A program made the translations under genes and the position numbers. This document shows, piece by piece, positions 37,016 to 49,839 of a stretch of DNA of 64,000 bases. How positions within the stretch are numbered: position 1 is the first letter of the stretch; every line of letters starts with the position of its first letter. The notes below the pieces were generated by a model. That model was not told the DNA's origin and made no database searches. It saw nothing but the letters and a program-made list of their open reading frames with translations. This stretch comes from Torreya grandis (lineage: Eukaryota > Streptophyta > Pinopsida > Cupressales > Taxaceae): assembly GCA_037957365.1 (NCBI GenBank), contig JARHVA010004250.1, forward strand, positions 552,001 through 616,000. The letters run 5' to 3'.

Positions 37016-37555
37016 AAATATCATAATTTTATGCTGTTTTAGTTATCTAGATTAGAAGTGACTCTATTAGTCTTCATTGAGGCACTCAGCTAGTAAGAAA
37101 GAGGCATGAAGGATGCTCCATCATAGGGGATTTTTGTGGTCTTAGGTAACCTTCATATTTAAGGTTAAATCAAGAATATTTATATAAGGGTTATGTCAAT
37201 AAGTAATTCATAAAAAATTGCATGATGAATTCATCAAACCAAGTCATAGTTTTGAAAATGTCTTAAATTTTCGTGGAGACAAAGGGAGCCAACCATGTCT
37301 CATGAGTAGGTATGTGAAACTGGATTATGCAAGAATTTTTGATAGAAATAATTGATGAGGTTTTTTTTAGAGAAAATTTACGTTCCCTAGGTCCAAAGAT
37401 CAAATAGCTTCCAAGAAGATGAACCTTTTTCATTAATGTCAAATGGGGTAAAAGTTCTTATTTCAAGATCAAGTATTAAAGAAGATCCAACTTGAAGGAA
37501 AGAGAATGATGTACTATGAATAAGATTTTTTTACATCAATGACAAAGTGAGATAT
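37016..37555 (+). other. 3' untranslated region of gag-only copy A
   Basis: Noncoding. It aligns with 49,306-49,840 of copy B. The polypurine tract is decayed here (CAAAGTGAGATATTT) but clear in copy B (AAAAAGGGGGATAT on the minus strand). Confidence 0.6.
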
Positions 37556-40178
37556 TTTTGAGGTATGTTTCTAATGCTAGAATTAAGGCATTAATGTTGT
37601 CATTGATGTCAAAGTTAAGTTGAAAGTACTTCAACTTAAAAGTCAGAGTTGATGTCATGCTTGGTGAAGTAGTATGTGACAATGAAGTTTTATATCTCTA
37701 TTGAGATAACATTTGAAGGTAACCTATAATTTATTATAAGGATTGATGACATGTCAAGGTCAAGTTCAAGGTTTAAAAGAAGCATATTAATAAGCACCTC
37801 TATTAGGGAGCATACAAGGTAAACACACATGGGTCAACTAGTCCTTGTATTCTACATGAGGTATTATCATAAGGTTGTAATTTTATAGAGCTCATAAAGT
37901 CTATTGATAATATCCTTGTCTTAATATAATCATGTTTTAATAATGACATCATTAAGAACTATCTTGTTTGTGTCCAAACTCTGAGTACTATGTATCTTAA
38001 ACAGTCTGGTCTAGCTCTATGAATAAAATATATGCATGAAGCATGGTAAAGCTTTTTTATTCAATTAAATGCATGATAAAGTGTCCTAATATATGTTAAC
38101 AATAAAAAAAAAAAAAAGCTTACTAATGAATTTAAAGGTCTAGTTTTGAGGCTTAATTTTTACTTGAAAGACCTAGTGAAATGGCATATGTCTGGTAGCA
38201 TGATGAGTTGAGCCATTTGAGACTTTTGTGAGAAATTTTGTAAGTGTAAGAGTAGGATATTAGATCATAGATATTTGGATGAAGTTTTAAATATATTTCA
38301 AGAGGTTTTAATGCATGATCATAGTCTAAATATGATTAGTAATGTAAGGCCTAGTGTACAAAGTGACCTATAGTGGCCTAATTATGGGTCAATATCATTT
38401 AAAAAGGTTATATAGATCTCAAAAGAATTGAAAAAGGTTTTAAATATCATTCAAGTTTGTGGATACATTTTTAAGTTGATACCTAAAGGAGAATGCATGA
38501 AAACATGTGATAAGGTTCCCTATATGGATAAAATGGGGTGTTGTAGACCCAATAAGAGATTTATTATGCTCATTTGAATTTGAAACCTTTGTATAAGATC
38601 ATAGTCACTCCATATAAGTTATGGAAGGTACATATATTTATTTTCCTAGCATTGGTTTTGAATATTAGGGGCAATCCTTTATGAATGATTACTAAGAAGT
38701 GAAACTAGTCAAAACCCTCTCAAAACCCTTATAATGACCCAATAATAATTATCTATCAGTTATGGATTATAATTTTTATATTGAACTAGTTTTATGTTTT
38801 GAATATTCAAATTAATATTTAAGGTTTCTTTAGGTGGTTTTGGCTTGTCAAGATAATTAGTAGAAGCTACTTAAATCACCTTGTTTCTAAGAATTTTAAT
38901 GTAGTAGGTAGGGTTGACCAAGTAAAAGCATGAAAATTGATGGAGAATGATATTTAATACTTATATTTTATTCCAATTAATGTTTCTAAGTAGGTTTAAA
39001 ATCCAAAAATTTCTAAACTTGTCATGGAAGTTGGTCTATCACTAAACATGCCTAATGAGCAAAATAGTGAGAAAACTACGAGGGAATGATAATGAGATTA
39101 AGGATTGGTTGTAGAAGACTAGGTATGGATACTAATGCATTGGGTCATTATTAAATAACTATTACTCCTATTCCCTTTGTCTATAAGTGTTCATGTTTCC
39201 TATACTTAAGGAAAAAGTTATCATCAAATTGGTTTGACTAAGATAATGAAGTCTATGTAGAGTGAAGTTATGGAATGGGTCTGAAAGAACAATATTGGTA
39301 TATGAACATTAAATATATAATTTCATAGATGATATAATTATGATAAATTTTCACACAAAATATTTTAATATCAAAAAAAGGTTCCCATAGGTGTTCTAAG
39401 ATTTGATTTTCTTGACTGTGTTTTTGATGTTACAGGCAATGTTTTGTGTCTATGTGAAAATGATGTTTCTAAGTCATTTTGAAAAAAAATGAAGGATGAA
39501 ATTCCATTTAAGTTTTTATAAAAGTCTCATAGGATCATATTAATGTATTTTTATTAATTTTAAGTTCCTATTCAATAATGGAGAGTCAAATGTTTTTTAC
39601 TATTTGTTGACAATGTTTGGTGGTTATGAGTAAGCCATCTGTAAGAGTGTTCTTGAGGCCTTTGGGCCTATGTGGTGAAAAAAAAAATATAGGAGAGTAT
39701 ATTAAGTCATAAAAATTCTATTAATATTATTTTATTTATGGTTTATGAGGTAAATTTTTGTATATGGTTCAAATTTACAAGATAGACTTTCTGGCAATGA
39801 GAAGCCCTAAATGGTGAGTAGACCTAATTGGATGGTTCAAGAAGTGAAAAGAGACAAATGGAATTGAGGAAATAATGAGAGATTAGGATTGATATAATAA
39901 ATTTAAATATTAATTTTTTAATATATTTTATAAATATCAAATTTTTAAAAGGAGATCTAAGTGAAATGTGTGCTTAGGGAAGATCTAATTGCATTAGGTC
40001 TCTATTAGGCCTAATGGTGTTTTTAGCTCTTAAGGGTAATAACTAACATATGCAATGTTTGTTTAAATTTTAAAATGTGTGTCATGATATATTTAAATCA
40101 TAATAAAATTATGGTGAGGTCCTTGATCGATGAATATGTGTATGAGAAACAATTAAGTATAAAGTCAAGGCCTAATAA
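37556..40178 (+). repeat. 3' LTR of gag-only copy A, truncated
   Basis: Aligns from its first base to the 5' LTR, up to GTATGAGAAACAATTAAGTATAA..AAGGCCTAATAA. The last ~640 bp of the LTR are missing. It carries the same TTAAGTTGAA hairpin at 37,615-37,639. Confidence 0.75.
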
Positions 40179-40929
40179 TTTCTTATGTCTTCCTACCATC
40201 CATATCAGATTAAAAATGTTATTGGTTCTATCCTAAATATACATTTAAAATAAATATATATTAATTTTCATAATAATTTCCTCCCTCCCAGCTTATTTTA
40301 TCCTTCCTAGAATCCTATTCTCACCTACATATATCTTGAATAAGTCTACCTTGGTTCTAATCTGTAGTACTACCATCCTAATCAGCCTCAAAAGAGCATC
40401 AATGATATATGTCTATATTTTTAGAGATAGTTGAGGGAGATTGAAATATAATATAAAGAGAAACTTTCACATCAATCTTACATTTATTAACAATAGTTTA
40501 TGGGACAACACATATATGAAGAAGAGTGCTTGGCTAGGTAGATCGTAACCAAAGAAGAGCAAATGCAATAGTTGCTTGTTCATATAGGAGAAATTAAATC
40601 ATAGACAACTGTCTCCACTCCTCTTTTTATTAAATTAAAATTACTTCCCCCTATGTTTTCAGTCTATCATATGAGGTAGGAATTTTCTACATTTAAATTC
40701 CCTAACTTTAGGTAATATAAATCCTCTATGCTTTCAAGTAAATCCCTTGATTTCAAGGTTCTATGTTTTAAAGGCCCCCTTCCTTGAATCAGATGATGCC
40801 CATTCTTCCTTAAAAGACCTCAAGTGTAGTCATGACAACCTTATTAAACCAATTATCATTATTTTACAATTCCTAACCTTTTAATTCCATTCATACTTCA
40901 CCAATTGAATCATATTGCCCTCCCACCAT
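40179..40929. other. Unassigned sequence
   Basis: No similarity to the neighbouring elements was recognised and no coding region is seen. Confidence 0.35.
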
Positions 40930-41560
40930 CTCCCTTTTCAAAGGAAAACCAATTATATGAAAGTTAAGTGAAGACCATTTGGAGGAGGAGGATATTTCAA
41001 GTGAGTATGATGAGGAAATCATCATTGGAATCCCTCTTTGTGTCACTAAATCATAAATTTTAGATCTATTACAAGAATAAGATGAATATAATCAACTAGA
41101 GAAGTAAGGTAGTGCACAGGGGCAAGATGATGAGGTGCTCTCTTGGTAAAATGAGCTTTCATTTAGTATGGAAGAAGAGGAAGCTGGTCATGAAGCTATA
41201 ATTAGGCCTTTCATGCATAAGAGTGGAGAAAATTAGAAGAAGATTCATTTTTGGATGAGCTAGAGGAATTTTGTTCAAGCCTTGATACCAAACCATCTCC
41301 TAAAGAAACATCTCATGATTTGCAATAATTTTAGGTGAAAGTGGCCATATTTCCAAGTGAGCCACTAGAAAAAGAGAATCCCAATAAATATAATGATGAA
41401 TAATAAAAATGCATAAGGGATGGAAATTCTGATTGCTTAAGCTTTTTCTTGACAAGAGGGTGCACAATAAAGTATATGTCTTGGTTATAAGCCACCAAGG
41501 AAGAGCCATCACATATTGTGCTTAATTCAGAGCACAAAATTGAGCATTATAGGAAATAAA
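40930..41560 (+). pseudogene. Acidic coding-like remnant, unknown function
   Basis: Plus-strand reading gives an acidic stretch SEDHLEEEDISSEYDEEII with GIPLCVTKSQILDLLQE (about 40,960-41,080), then NELSFSMEEEEAGHEAIIRP near 41,145-41,205. After a frameshift it reads DELEEFCSSLDTKPSPKETS (41,255-41,315), VAIFPSEPLEKENPN and FFLTRGCTIKYMSWL (41,445-41,490). Stops occupy likely Gln positions. No family is recognised. The minus-strand open stretches at 41,300-41,537 are shadows. It could be a decayed host gene or an element accessory frame. Confidence 0.4.
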
Positions 41561-41866
41561 ATTAGGTTACTCATCCACTAAAATATATTTTAACTTTCAT
41601 TCAAATATATTGGGTAAGTGATTTTGTCTATGTTATCAGAGAAGCATATCATCCATTTGTTGAAAATCTATCTTTATCGACCTTTAGTTGGTTGCCATTA
41701 ACCACGAGAAGAATTCAAGATTAATAATAAAGGGCATCTATTTTATACAACTAGTCTATGAATTTTTTTAGATAGCCTTTTAATTGGTTATTATAGGGTA
41801 GGTTAGATGTTTTTTATATCTTGCAAGTTCCTATGTGCACATTGTAATTAGTTTTAGTTGTTTTAT
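41561..41866. other. Unassigned flank of the LTR
   Basis: No feature was recognised. The last five bases, TTTAT (41,862-41,866), are the reverse complement of the ATAAA that precedes the LTR at 25,186. Confidence 0.4.
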
Positions 41867-43332
41867 TGTAACATCCCCACTCGGATCTACCTAGAAATAC
41901 ATGATTTTAATAATTTAAAACAACATATAATTTATATAGATTACACCATGATAATTTAATTAATGACCATATAGAATACTCTAAATATAAAGATTGTAAA
42001 TGAATCACACAACATCATACATCATTGATCACTATCATCATAAGAAACATGTCATAATTACAAATATCAAGCCATAGATGGTACAAACATACAACCACTA
42101 CTATCAATGTATAATAAGTAAGTAATTACATATCATCATGATAATTTTTAAATAATAAATACAATACAATGTTCATATATAAGATACATGGTTCCACAGA
42201 GCATAAGTTCCTCATACTCTAGTATCTTTGTAAATCTCAAGTGTTGTCTCCAAATAAGTACTATTGTGGGGAGGGAGATCATCATCCAAGAACTTTTACA
42301 CTCCAATTATATAACATTTATCCTACAAAATCCCATTAGGGAATGGCCCTCCTTTAATGAATTAGTATATAGTGACAGCATGGGAATATAGAGAGACAAG
42401 CTAGTACTTGTGTGTTGTATCATTTTTAAAACTAAACATGTAGTGTATCATAAAGAAAATCATTATAATTAAGATATCACACAAACATGTAAATCATACC
42501 CATGAAATTATAATGTCTCACTAACATTACTTTGACCAAAGTTTTCAAATAATTAATGATCTATATGATCAGTCAAATTTATACACACCACTTGATGAAA
42601 TTACCTTCGTCTAGAACTATGATGCAAGGAAGATAGTGAAACCTATATCACTACTTAATTAGTATTGGTAATGTAATATTTGGTTAACATAGTAAAAATA
42701 ATAGATTCATATACATTACATATTAATAGCAAGAAAAAAAATTCTAAGCACAATAATAATCTAAATACATACATTTATTCCATCAAAAGTATGAATGAAT
42801 CTCACAATATTATCTATCACATGAATAATATAAATAATAAATATAATTTTTACCATTTGAGTATAATATATATCTAACTATAATTTCTACTTATGATAAG
42901 TAGTTTCCAAATATACTGCACCCTATGATAACCCATGTTATCATAGTCTAGTGTTCTTAAGCACAACTACTAAATACCACAACCAGTCATAATAAAGTAG
43001 TTATAAATTAATGAGCACATAAGCTTATGTTCAAATAACTAGTTATAATAAAAAAAGTCTCAATTCTCATGAAACACACTATATTCCATTCTAACATTTA
43101 TTATACTTTTAGGGGTGGTATGCACACATAAATAATATTTTAATATACAAAAATTTAAAATATAATTTAAAACCATCAATGAAACTATAATTAGAAGTAC
43201 ACACCCCAATGTACATGTATAAACTATTTAGGCATATGTATACCTATATTCTCTTAAATATGTTATTAATTAATTCATTAATATGTAGCATATTATAGTA
43301 ATATATCCACCCTATGTGTTTTGTTTCATATG

Positions 43333-43368
43333 ATATATATATATATATATAGACACACACACACACAC
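43333..43368. repeat. (AT)n/(AC)n compound microsatellite
   Basis: (AT)n 43,333-43,350 followed by (AC)n 43,353-43,368, between the two direct copies. Confidence 0.9.
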
Positions 43369-43496
43369 CCCGATGTACATGTATAAACTATTTAGGCATA
43401 TGTATACCCATATTCTCTTAAATATGTTATTAATTAATTCATTAATATGTAGCATATTATAGTAATATATGCACCCTATGTGTTTTGTTTCATATG

Positions 43497-43498
<2 letters not shown>

Positions 43499-43552
<54 letters not shown>
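43499..43552. repeat. (TA)n microsatellite at first inversion point
   Basis: About 27 units; flanking sequences are reverse complements of each other. Confidence 0.92.
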
Positions 43553-43556
<4 letters not shown>

Positions 43557-43820
43557 CAAAACACATTGGGTGGATATATTACTATAATATGCTACATATT
43601 AATGAATTAATTAATAACATATTTAAGAGAATATAGGTATACATATGCCTAAATAGTTTATACACGTACATCGGGGTGTGTACCTCTAATTATAGTTTCA
43701 TTGGTGTTTTTAAATTATATTATAAATTTTTGTATATTAAAATATTATTTATGTGTGCATACCACCCCTAAAAGTATAATAAATGTTAGAATGGAATATA
43801 GTGTGTTTCATGAGAACTGA

Positions 43821-43821
<1 letters not shown>

Positions 43822-43902
<81 letters not shown>
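43822..43902. repeat. (TA)n microsatellite at second inversion point
   Basis: About 40 units, flanked by GAGAACTGAG on the left and its reverse complement CTCAGTTCTC on the right (ACACTCAGTTCTC). Confidence 0.92.
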
Positions 43903-43906
<4 letters not shown>

Positions 43907-45079
43907 TCAGTTCTCATGAAACACACTATATTCCATTCTAACATTTATTATACTTTTAGGGGTGGTATGCACACATAAATAATATTTTATTATACAAAAA
44001 ATTATAATATAATTTAAAAACACCAATGAAACTATAATTAGAGGTACACACCCCGATGTACGTGTATAAACTATTTAGGCATATGTATACCTATATTCTC
44101 TTAAATATGTTATTACTATTTTTATTTTTAGGGGTGGTATATATACTCCTCTTTATTTTTTCCATTAATTTTAAATGTTTCTACTTTCTCATTCCAATTT
44201 TGATTTTCTTCTTTTTTATTTTTTCTTCCAAAATATTAATTATCATATTTTATTTATTTTATTTTTAATTTAAAGAATCCATATATTTTCTAATTAAATT
44301 AGCACCTCTAATGTCATAAGTACCTAATGATAAATTCATTAATTAATAAATCCAAATTTACTCTAATTACACAAATCACATTTCTAAAAGCATTAATGAT
44401 CACACATACAAATCATGTAAGATGAAATCCATATAACCATTTAAACTATGCTACTAACCATGTATAAACAACTATATAATGCAAATAACATCAAAACACA
44501 CTATGCTAATCATTAAACTATGCATCTAACATGTATTACTAATGTGGTATGTGTAGAGTTATAATCAATTTCTCTATTGTCTTCCAACATCTCCATCTAT
44601 GTCACCCTCTCTGATGATCCTTTCTTTGTCATGCTCTGAGGGATGAGTTTTCCTATGTTAGATGCACAACAAGTAGGTATTTATACCATAAAATAAGTAT
44701 ATACATACATCATAAATATATAACTAAAATAACAAATAAACATGATCATGTTGTAATAATATACACTATAGCTAACTCATAGCAATATAATCATGTAACC
44801 TAAGTAATATCTAACTGTCTAATAGCAACATATATCTCAAAGATTAGTTAATAAATACCAAATCAAATTATCAAATATACATATCCATGGATAATCAAGT
44901 AAGTTTGATTAACAAGTAATGAGGATGTAATATCCTTCCCCACTAAATCTAGTCATCATCCTAGATGACTCTTATTCAAACATAAGTTCTGAGTTAAAAA
45001 AATTGTTCAAAAGAAAAATAACATAGTATAAAGTATCAAATCAAGCAAATAAATGTAGAAACCACATGTACTCATAATA

Positions 45080-46889
45080 GTCCTCCCAAGTATCACTATC
45101 CTTAGAATATTGGTCCTATAAGACCTTGCACTGTGACATCTCTCTATTACACAAATGAATTTTATGAGTGTCAATTACTCTAACTAGTTTTACAATGACC
45201 ACCATATGATCTAGAACCTTCAAAGCATTACATTCTAACACATGTCTAGGATCAATTATATAATTTTTAATATAATAAACATGGAAGATCTTATGTATAT
45301 ATCTAGGGATAGTGGTAATATAAGATTATATGCTACAAGATTGACCACGTCTAACACCTCAAAGAATACCACATATTTTGGTGATAGTTTTACTAACTTC
45401 TCAAATTTAATACATTCTTTTCTCTTTAGATCAAAATAAATTTTTTTCCTATCACTGGCCTCAGCCAATCTCCACCTGATTAATCTAAATTTTTCTTCCA
45501 TTTTTGAAAGCATCTTAGGTTGAAAGACTACCCTATCCTCTAACCTATCCCACTTGATTGGTGTCCTACACTTATTTCGTACAGTGTTTCAAATGATGCC
45601 ATCTTTAAAATTGATTTGTATGAGCTATTGTAATAAAAATCAACCAATGAAAGATAATCTTCCCTTTCTTATTTTTGATCCATGTAATACATATGAAAAA
45701 TATCCTCTAACACCTAATTAATTTGCTTAGTCTGACTATCAGTCTCTAGGTGATATGTAGTGTTGAAAGTTAGTTGCATACGAAAAGCTAAATTTAGAGT
45801 TACCCAAAATTTATAAGTCATCTTTGGATCACAATTCAAAATTATATTCTCAATAAATACATGAAACCTATACACTTATATTAAAAAACTCTTTATAAGA
45901 GTAGTTTCATTATTTTTCATATTACTTAGTATAAAATGATCCACCTTGATTAGTTTTTCAACTACTACTAAGATCATATTATACCTATTTCATGAAAATT
46001 TAAAACCTTAGACAAAGTCCATACTAATAACCTACCACTTATATTATGGTATATCATGTAGATATAACAACCCAACTAGATGCACATATTTAACTTTCAC
46101 TCATTAACATTCTAGATAACATGACACAGTCTGCTACATCCTTCTTGATTCCCTTCCAAAAATATAGAGGTCTAAGCTTTTGCATGAGCTTAGTTACTCC
46201 TATATGTCTTGAATATGAGGCATTTTGTATTTATTTTATCATTGTGCCTCATATATTCTCTTGATTTATCATATACATCCTTTTATTATAATGCAATATA
46301 CCATCACTCTCTAATTTTAATCCTTTATACCAAGGATTCTGAGCATTCTAAAATAATACTTTTATGGCCCGATCTTAGAATTCATCTCCTAGAAATAATT
46401 TGATCACTCGATCCTTGAAAGTACTCCTAATAGTAGACATGACTGATATGGACCTTCTATGACTTAGGGCATCATCTACTCTATTTTCCTTACCTTTTAT
46501 ATAATTGATATCAAAATCTTAATCAAATAAGAACTCTACACAATGTGTCTAAAAATTATTCAATTTTTTTTGGGTGAAGATATACTTGAGTTCCAAGTTA
46601 TCCATATTGAGCTCAAATAGCTTTACCAACAAGTAATGCTACCAAACTTGAAAAACATGCATAATTACTGCAAGTTTTAGGTCATGAGGGGAATAGTTCA
46701 CCTCATAACGATTTAGCTTCATAGAATCATAAGCCACCACCACACCATCTTGCATAAGAACTCATCCTATTCCATCCATTGATGTATATGTGATAATTTA
46801 AAATTGACCATTTGAGTTAGGAGCTTTTAACACTAGTGTTAAAGTAACCCTTCTTTTCAATTCATAAAAATCTACTTCACACTTCTCTA
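45080..46889 (-). pseudogene. Gypsy RNase H, integrase and C-terminal domain, decayed
   Basis: Minus strand. It starts with KCEVDFYELKRRVTLTLVL (46,889-46,830). RNase H follows: TSMDGIG.VLMQDGVVVAYDSMKLNRYEVNY and HDLKLAVIMHVFQVW.HYLL to about 46,565. Integrase: RPLYFWKGIKKDVADCVM near 46,160-46,110; the core with VDHFILSNM, NCDPKMTYKFW and ETDSQTKQIN.VLED, where the core Asp of SDRDP reads Cys-Asp. YNSSYKSILKMASFETLY follows. The 85-codon open stretch 45,513-45,256 holds MEEKFRLIRWRLAEASDRKK and KLSPKYVVFFEVLDVV, the usual integrase C-terminus. A chromodomain-like end (LCNREMSQCKVL, DSDTWEDYYEY) extends to about 45,080. It belongs to the family whose 5' half lies at 25.2-31.5 kb. Confidence 0.82.
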
Positions 46890-46935
46890 TTAGGCCTAAT
46901 GGTGGTTTTATCTATTAAATATATTGATCAATAGA
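46886..46935 (+). repeat. Small fragment of gag-only LTR in plus orientation
   Basis: CTCTATTAGGCCTAATGGTGGTTTTA matches the LTR of copy A at about 39,998-40,025 in the same strand sense, whereas the LTR beginning next to it is inverted. A micro-inversion at the junction is the simplest explanation. Confidence 0.5.
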
Positions 46936-49305
46936 TGAAAAACTTAAATTTAATTTAATATACCCCTAATACTCTCTCATTATGTCCTGAACACCATTTG
47001 CCTCTTTTCACTCATTGAACCATCTAATTAGGTCTACTTGCCATTTAGGCCTTCTCACTACCATAAAGTCTGTCTTGTAAATATGAACCATATACACAAA
47101 TTTTCCACATAACCCACACATAAGATAATATTAATGGTATATTTATTACTTAAAATACATTACCATAAGCTTTTGTTTTCACCACACATGACAAAATCCT
47201 TCAAGAACACTCTTGTAGATGGCTTACTTAATACCACCAAACACTATCAATAAATAATCAAAAACATTTGACTCTCCATAATTAAACAAGGACTTCCAAT
47301 TAATAAAAATAAATTAATATGATACTATGATAGTTTTATAAAACATTAAATTTAATTATATCCTTCAAATTAGTGAAAAATGACTCATAAACATCATTTT
47401 CACATACACATAAAAAGCTACCTATAGCATAAAAAACAAAGTCAAGAAAATCCAATCTTAGAAAACATGTGGGAATAGTTATGTGATATTAAAATGGTTT
47501 TGTGTGAAAATTTATCATCCTTATATCATATATAAAAATATATATTTCTTGGTCATATATCAATATTGGTCTCTCATACCAATTCCACAAAGCCACTCTA
47601 CACAGACTTCACTCTGTTAGACAGACTAGTTTGATGACAAATTTTTGCTTAAGTATAGGCATCATAAAAAATTATAGACCAATTTGAAAGGATTAATAGG
47701 TATTTAATAATGGACCATGCATTATTATCCTTCCCTAATTTTCTATAACCACTCCCTAATCTCATTCTCACCTAGTTTTCTCACTTTTTTGCTCATTAAG
47801 CATGTTTAGTGATATGCCAACTTCCATGATTGGTTTAGCACATTTTTGGTTTTAAACATACTTATAAATTTTCATGGTAATAAAATATAATTATTACACA
47901 TCATATTACATCCATTTTCATTCTCTGACCTAGTCAACCCTACTTGTTACATCAAAATTCCTAGAAAAATGAGGTTTATTCTAGCTTCTACTCACTATCA
48001 TGACGAACCAAAACCACATAAAGAAACCTTGAAGATTAATTTACATGTTAAAAACATAAAAAAATTTCAAAAATACCATTTTTAGCCATAAATGATTATA
48101 TATTTCTTATCGAATCATTATAAGGATTTTGAGAGGGTTTTGGCTAGTTTCACTTCTTAGCAATCATTCATAAAGGATTTCCCCTCATATTCAAAACAAA
48201 TGATATGAAAATAAATATATGGAACTTAAAAAAAATTACATTAGTTTCTTAGGATCTCATTCAAAGTTTTAACTTGCCAACAAGCATAATAAATCTCTTC
48301 TCAAGTCTGGAATACCCCATTATGTGCACACAACGATCAGTATCAAAGGTTTTCATGTTTTCTCCTTTAGGTATTGAATTCAAACCTTGTACATGCACTT
48401 AAAATGACCTATCACACATATTTAAATGATTTAAAGAGATAAACCACCTTTTTAAATGAGCTTGACCCCTCATTAAGCCACTATAGGTTACTTTGTACAC
48501 TAGGCCTTACACTACCAATCATATTTAGACTATGATCATGCCTTGAAACCTCTTGAACTATCTTCAAAACCTCATAAAAATTTCATGTGATATAATATAA
48601 TAATAATATACTACTAAAATTCCTCACGTAGGTCTCAAATGTCTTAACTCATCATGCTAGAAGACCTATTCCATTTAATTAGGTATTTCAAATAAAGATT
48701 AAGCCTCAAAACTAGACCTTGAAACTCATTAGTAATATTATTTGTCTCTTTATCATTGTTAAAAAAAATAGGACACTTTATCATACCTATAATGACCCAA
48801 ATCACAAAGCTTTACCATGCTTTATTCATACATATTTTTCATAGAGTTAAACTAGGTTATTCATTATACCTAGTAATCAAAGTTTGGACACAAACAAGCT
48901 AGCTCTTAATGATGTCATTATTCAAACATGATTATCTAAAGACAAGGATATTATCAATAGAATTTATGAGCTCTATCACATTACAACCTAATGCTAATAC
49001 CTCATATAGAATACAAGGACTTTTTAACCCATGTGTGCTTACCTTGTATGCTCCTCAATACTTATGCTTCATAATATGGTTCTTTTAAAACATGAAATTA
49101 ACCTTGAAATGTAATTTATACTCATAATAAATACTATGTTGCCTTCAAATTTTGTCTCAATAGAGAGACAAAACTTATTTGTCACACACCACTTCACCAA
49201 ACATGACATCAACTCTAAATTTTAAGTTGAAGGACTTCTAACTTAACTTTGACATCAATGACAATATTAATTACTTAATACCAACACCAAGAACATAACT
49301 CATCA
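46936..49305 (-). repeat. 3' LTR of gag-only copy B
   Basis: On the minus strand it starts TGATGAGTTATGTTC at 49,305 and runs parallel to 37,556-39,920 of copy A (GAAGGCCTAAATGGCAAGTAGACCTAATTAGATGG lies in both, with changes). The end is lost at the junction with the gypsy pol fragment. Confidence 0.75.
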
Positions 49306-49839
49306 ATATCCCCCTTTTTAATTAATGTAAAACACTCTAAATCATAGCATATCATTCTCTTTCCTTCAACATGGATCTTCTTCAATACTTGATCTTGAAA
49401 CAATAACATTCTCCCCCTTTGACATTAATGACAAAGGTTCATCTTCTTATTAGTTATTTGATCCTTAGACTTGGAGTAACATACATTTTCTCTCAAAAAA
49501 CCTCATCAATTCTTACTGTCAAAATTTTTACCATAGACTAGGTTCACATACCTACTCATGAGACATGGTTATCTCACTTTGTCTCCATTAATATTTAAGA
49601 CATTTTCAAAATTTTGACTTGGTTTGATGAAATCATCATGAAAATTTTTGTGACTTGTTTCTTGTGATCACACATGTAGCATACTTCTTGATTGAACCTT
49701 GAATCTAAAGGTTACTCAAAAGCATAGAACTCCCCCTATAATGGATAATCCTTCATGCTTCTTGCTTAATGGTTGAGTGCCTCCATGAATCCTAATGGAG
49801 TCACTTATACTTTAGAGAACTAAAATAACATAAATTTTG

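Larger units (their letters stand above)
31505..40178 (+). mobile_element. Gag-only copia-type LTR element, copy A
   Basis: 5' LTR 31,505-34,759, PBS 34,762, a single long gag frame, then 3' LTR from 37,556, truncated at about 40,178. The internal region is only 2.80 kb and contains no protease, integrase, RT or RNase H. Copy B at 46.9-52.6 kb has the same structure and almost the same internal length (2.81 kb), so lack of pol is a family trait and not an accident of this copy. It resembles the TR-GAG type of non-autonomous retrotransposon. Confidence 0.78.
43197..44116. repeat. (TA)n-centred snap-back (inverted duplication) structure
   Basis: One LTR segment is present four times: direct at 43,197-43,332, direct at 43,369-43,498, inverted at 43,553-43,821 and direct at 43,903-44,116. 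The direction flips exactly at (TA)n tracts (43,499-43,552 and 43,822-43,902), while a (TA)n/(AC)n tract separates the first two. Arms are nearly identical, far more alike than the two parental LTRs, so the event is young relative to the insertion. The Tyr/Ile open stretch at 43,312-43,566 is only the repeat. Confidence 0.85.
41867..44932 (-). repeat. LTR (~3.07 kb) of the gypsy family of 25.2-31.5 kb, inverted
   Basis: The plus strand begins TGTAACATCC and ends GGATGTAATA, the reverse complement of the LTR termini. It matches 25,186-29,185 in inverted orientation. It follows the integrase on the minus strand, so it is a 3' LTR, and a polypurine tract (minus AGTGGGGAAGGA) abuts it at about 44,933-44,945. 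Rearranged (TA)n snap-back copies occupy 43.19-44.12 kb. Confidence 0.8.

Noticed and set aside
43312..43566. 84-codon Tyr/Ile-rich open frame on the minus strand
   Set aside because: It is a translation of the (TA)n tract and its LTR flanks.
25186..44932. A single giant palindrome between 25.2-29.2 and 41.9-44.9 kb
   Set aside because: The similarity is confined to the LTRs of one gypsy family in opposite orientations; the sequence between them is unrelated elements.
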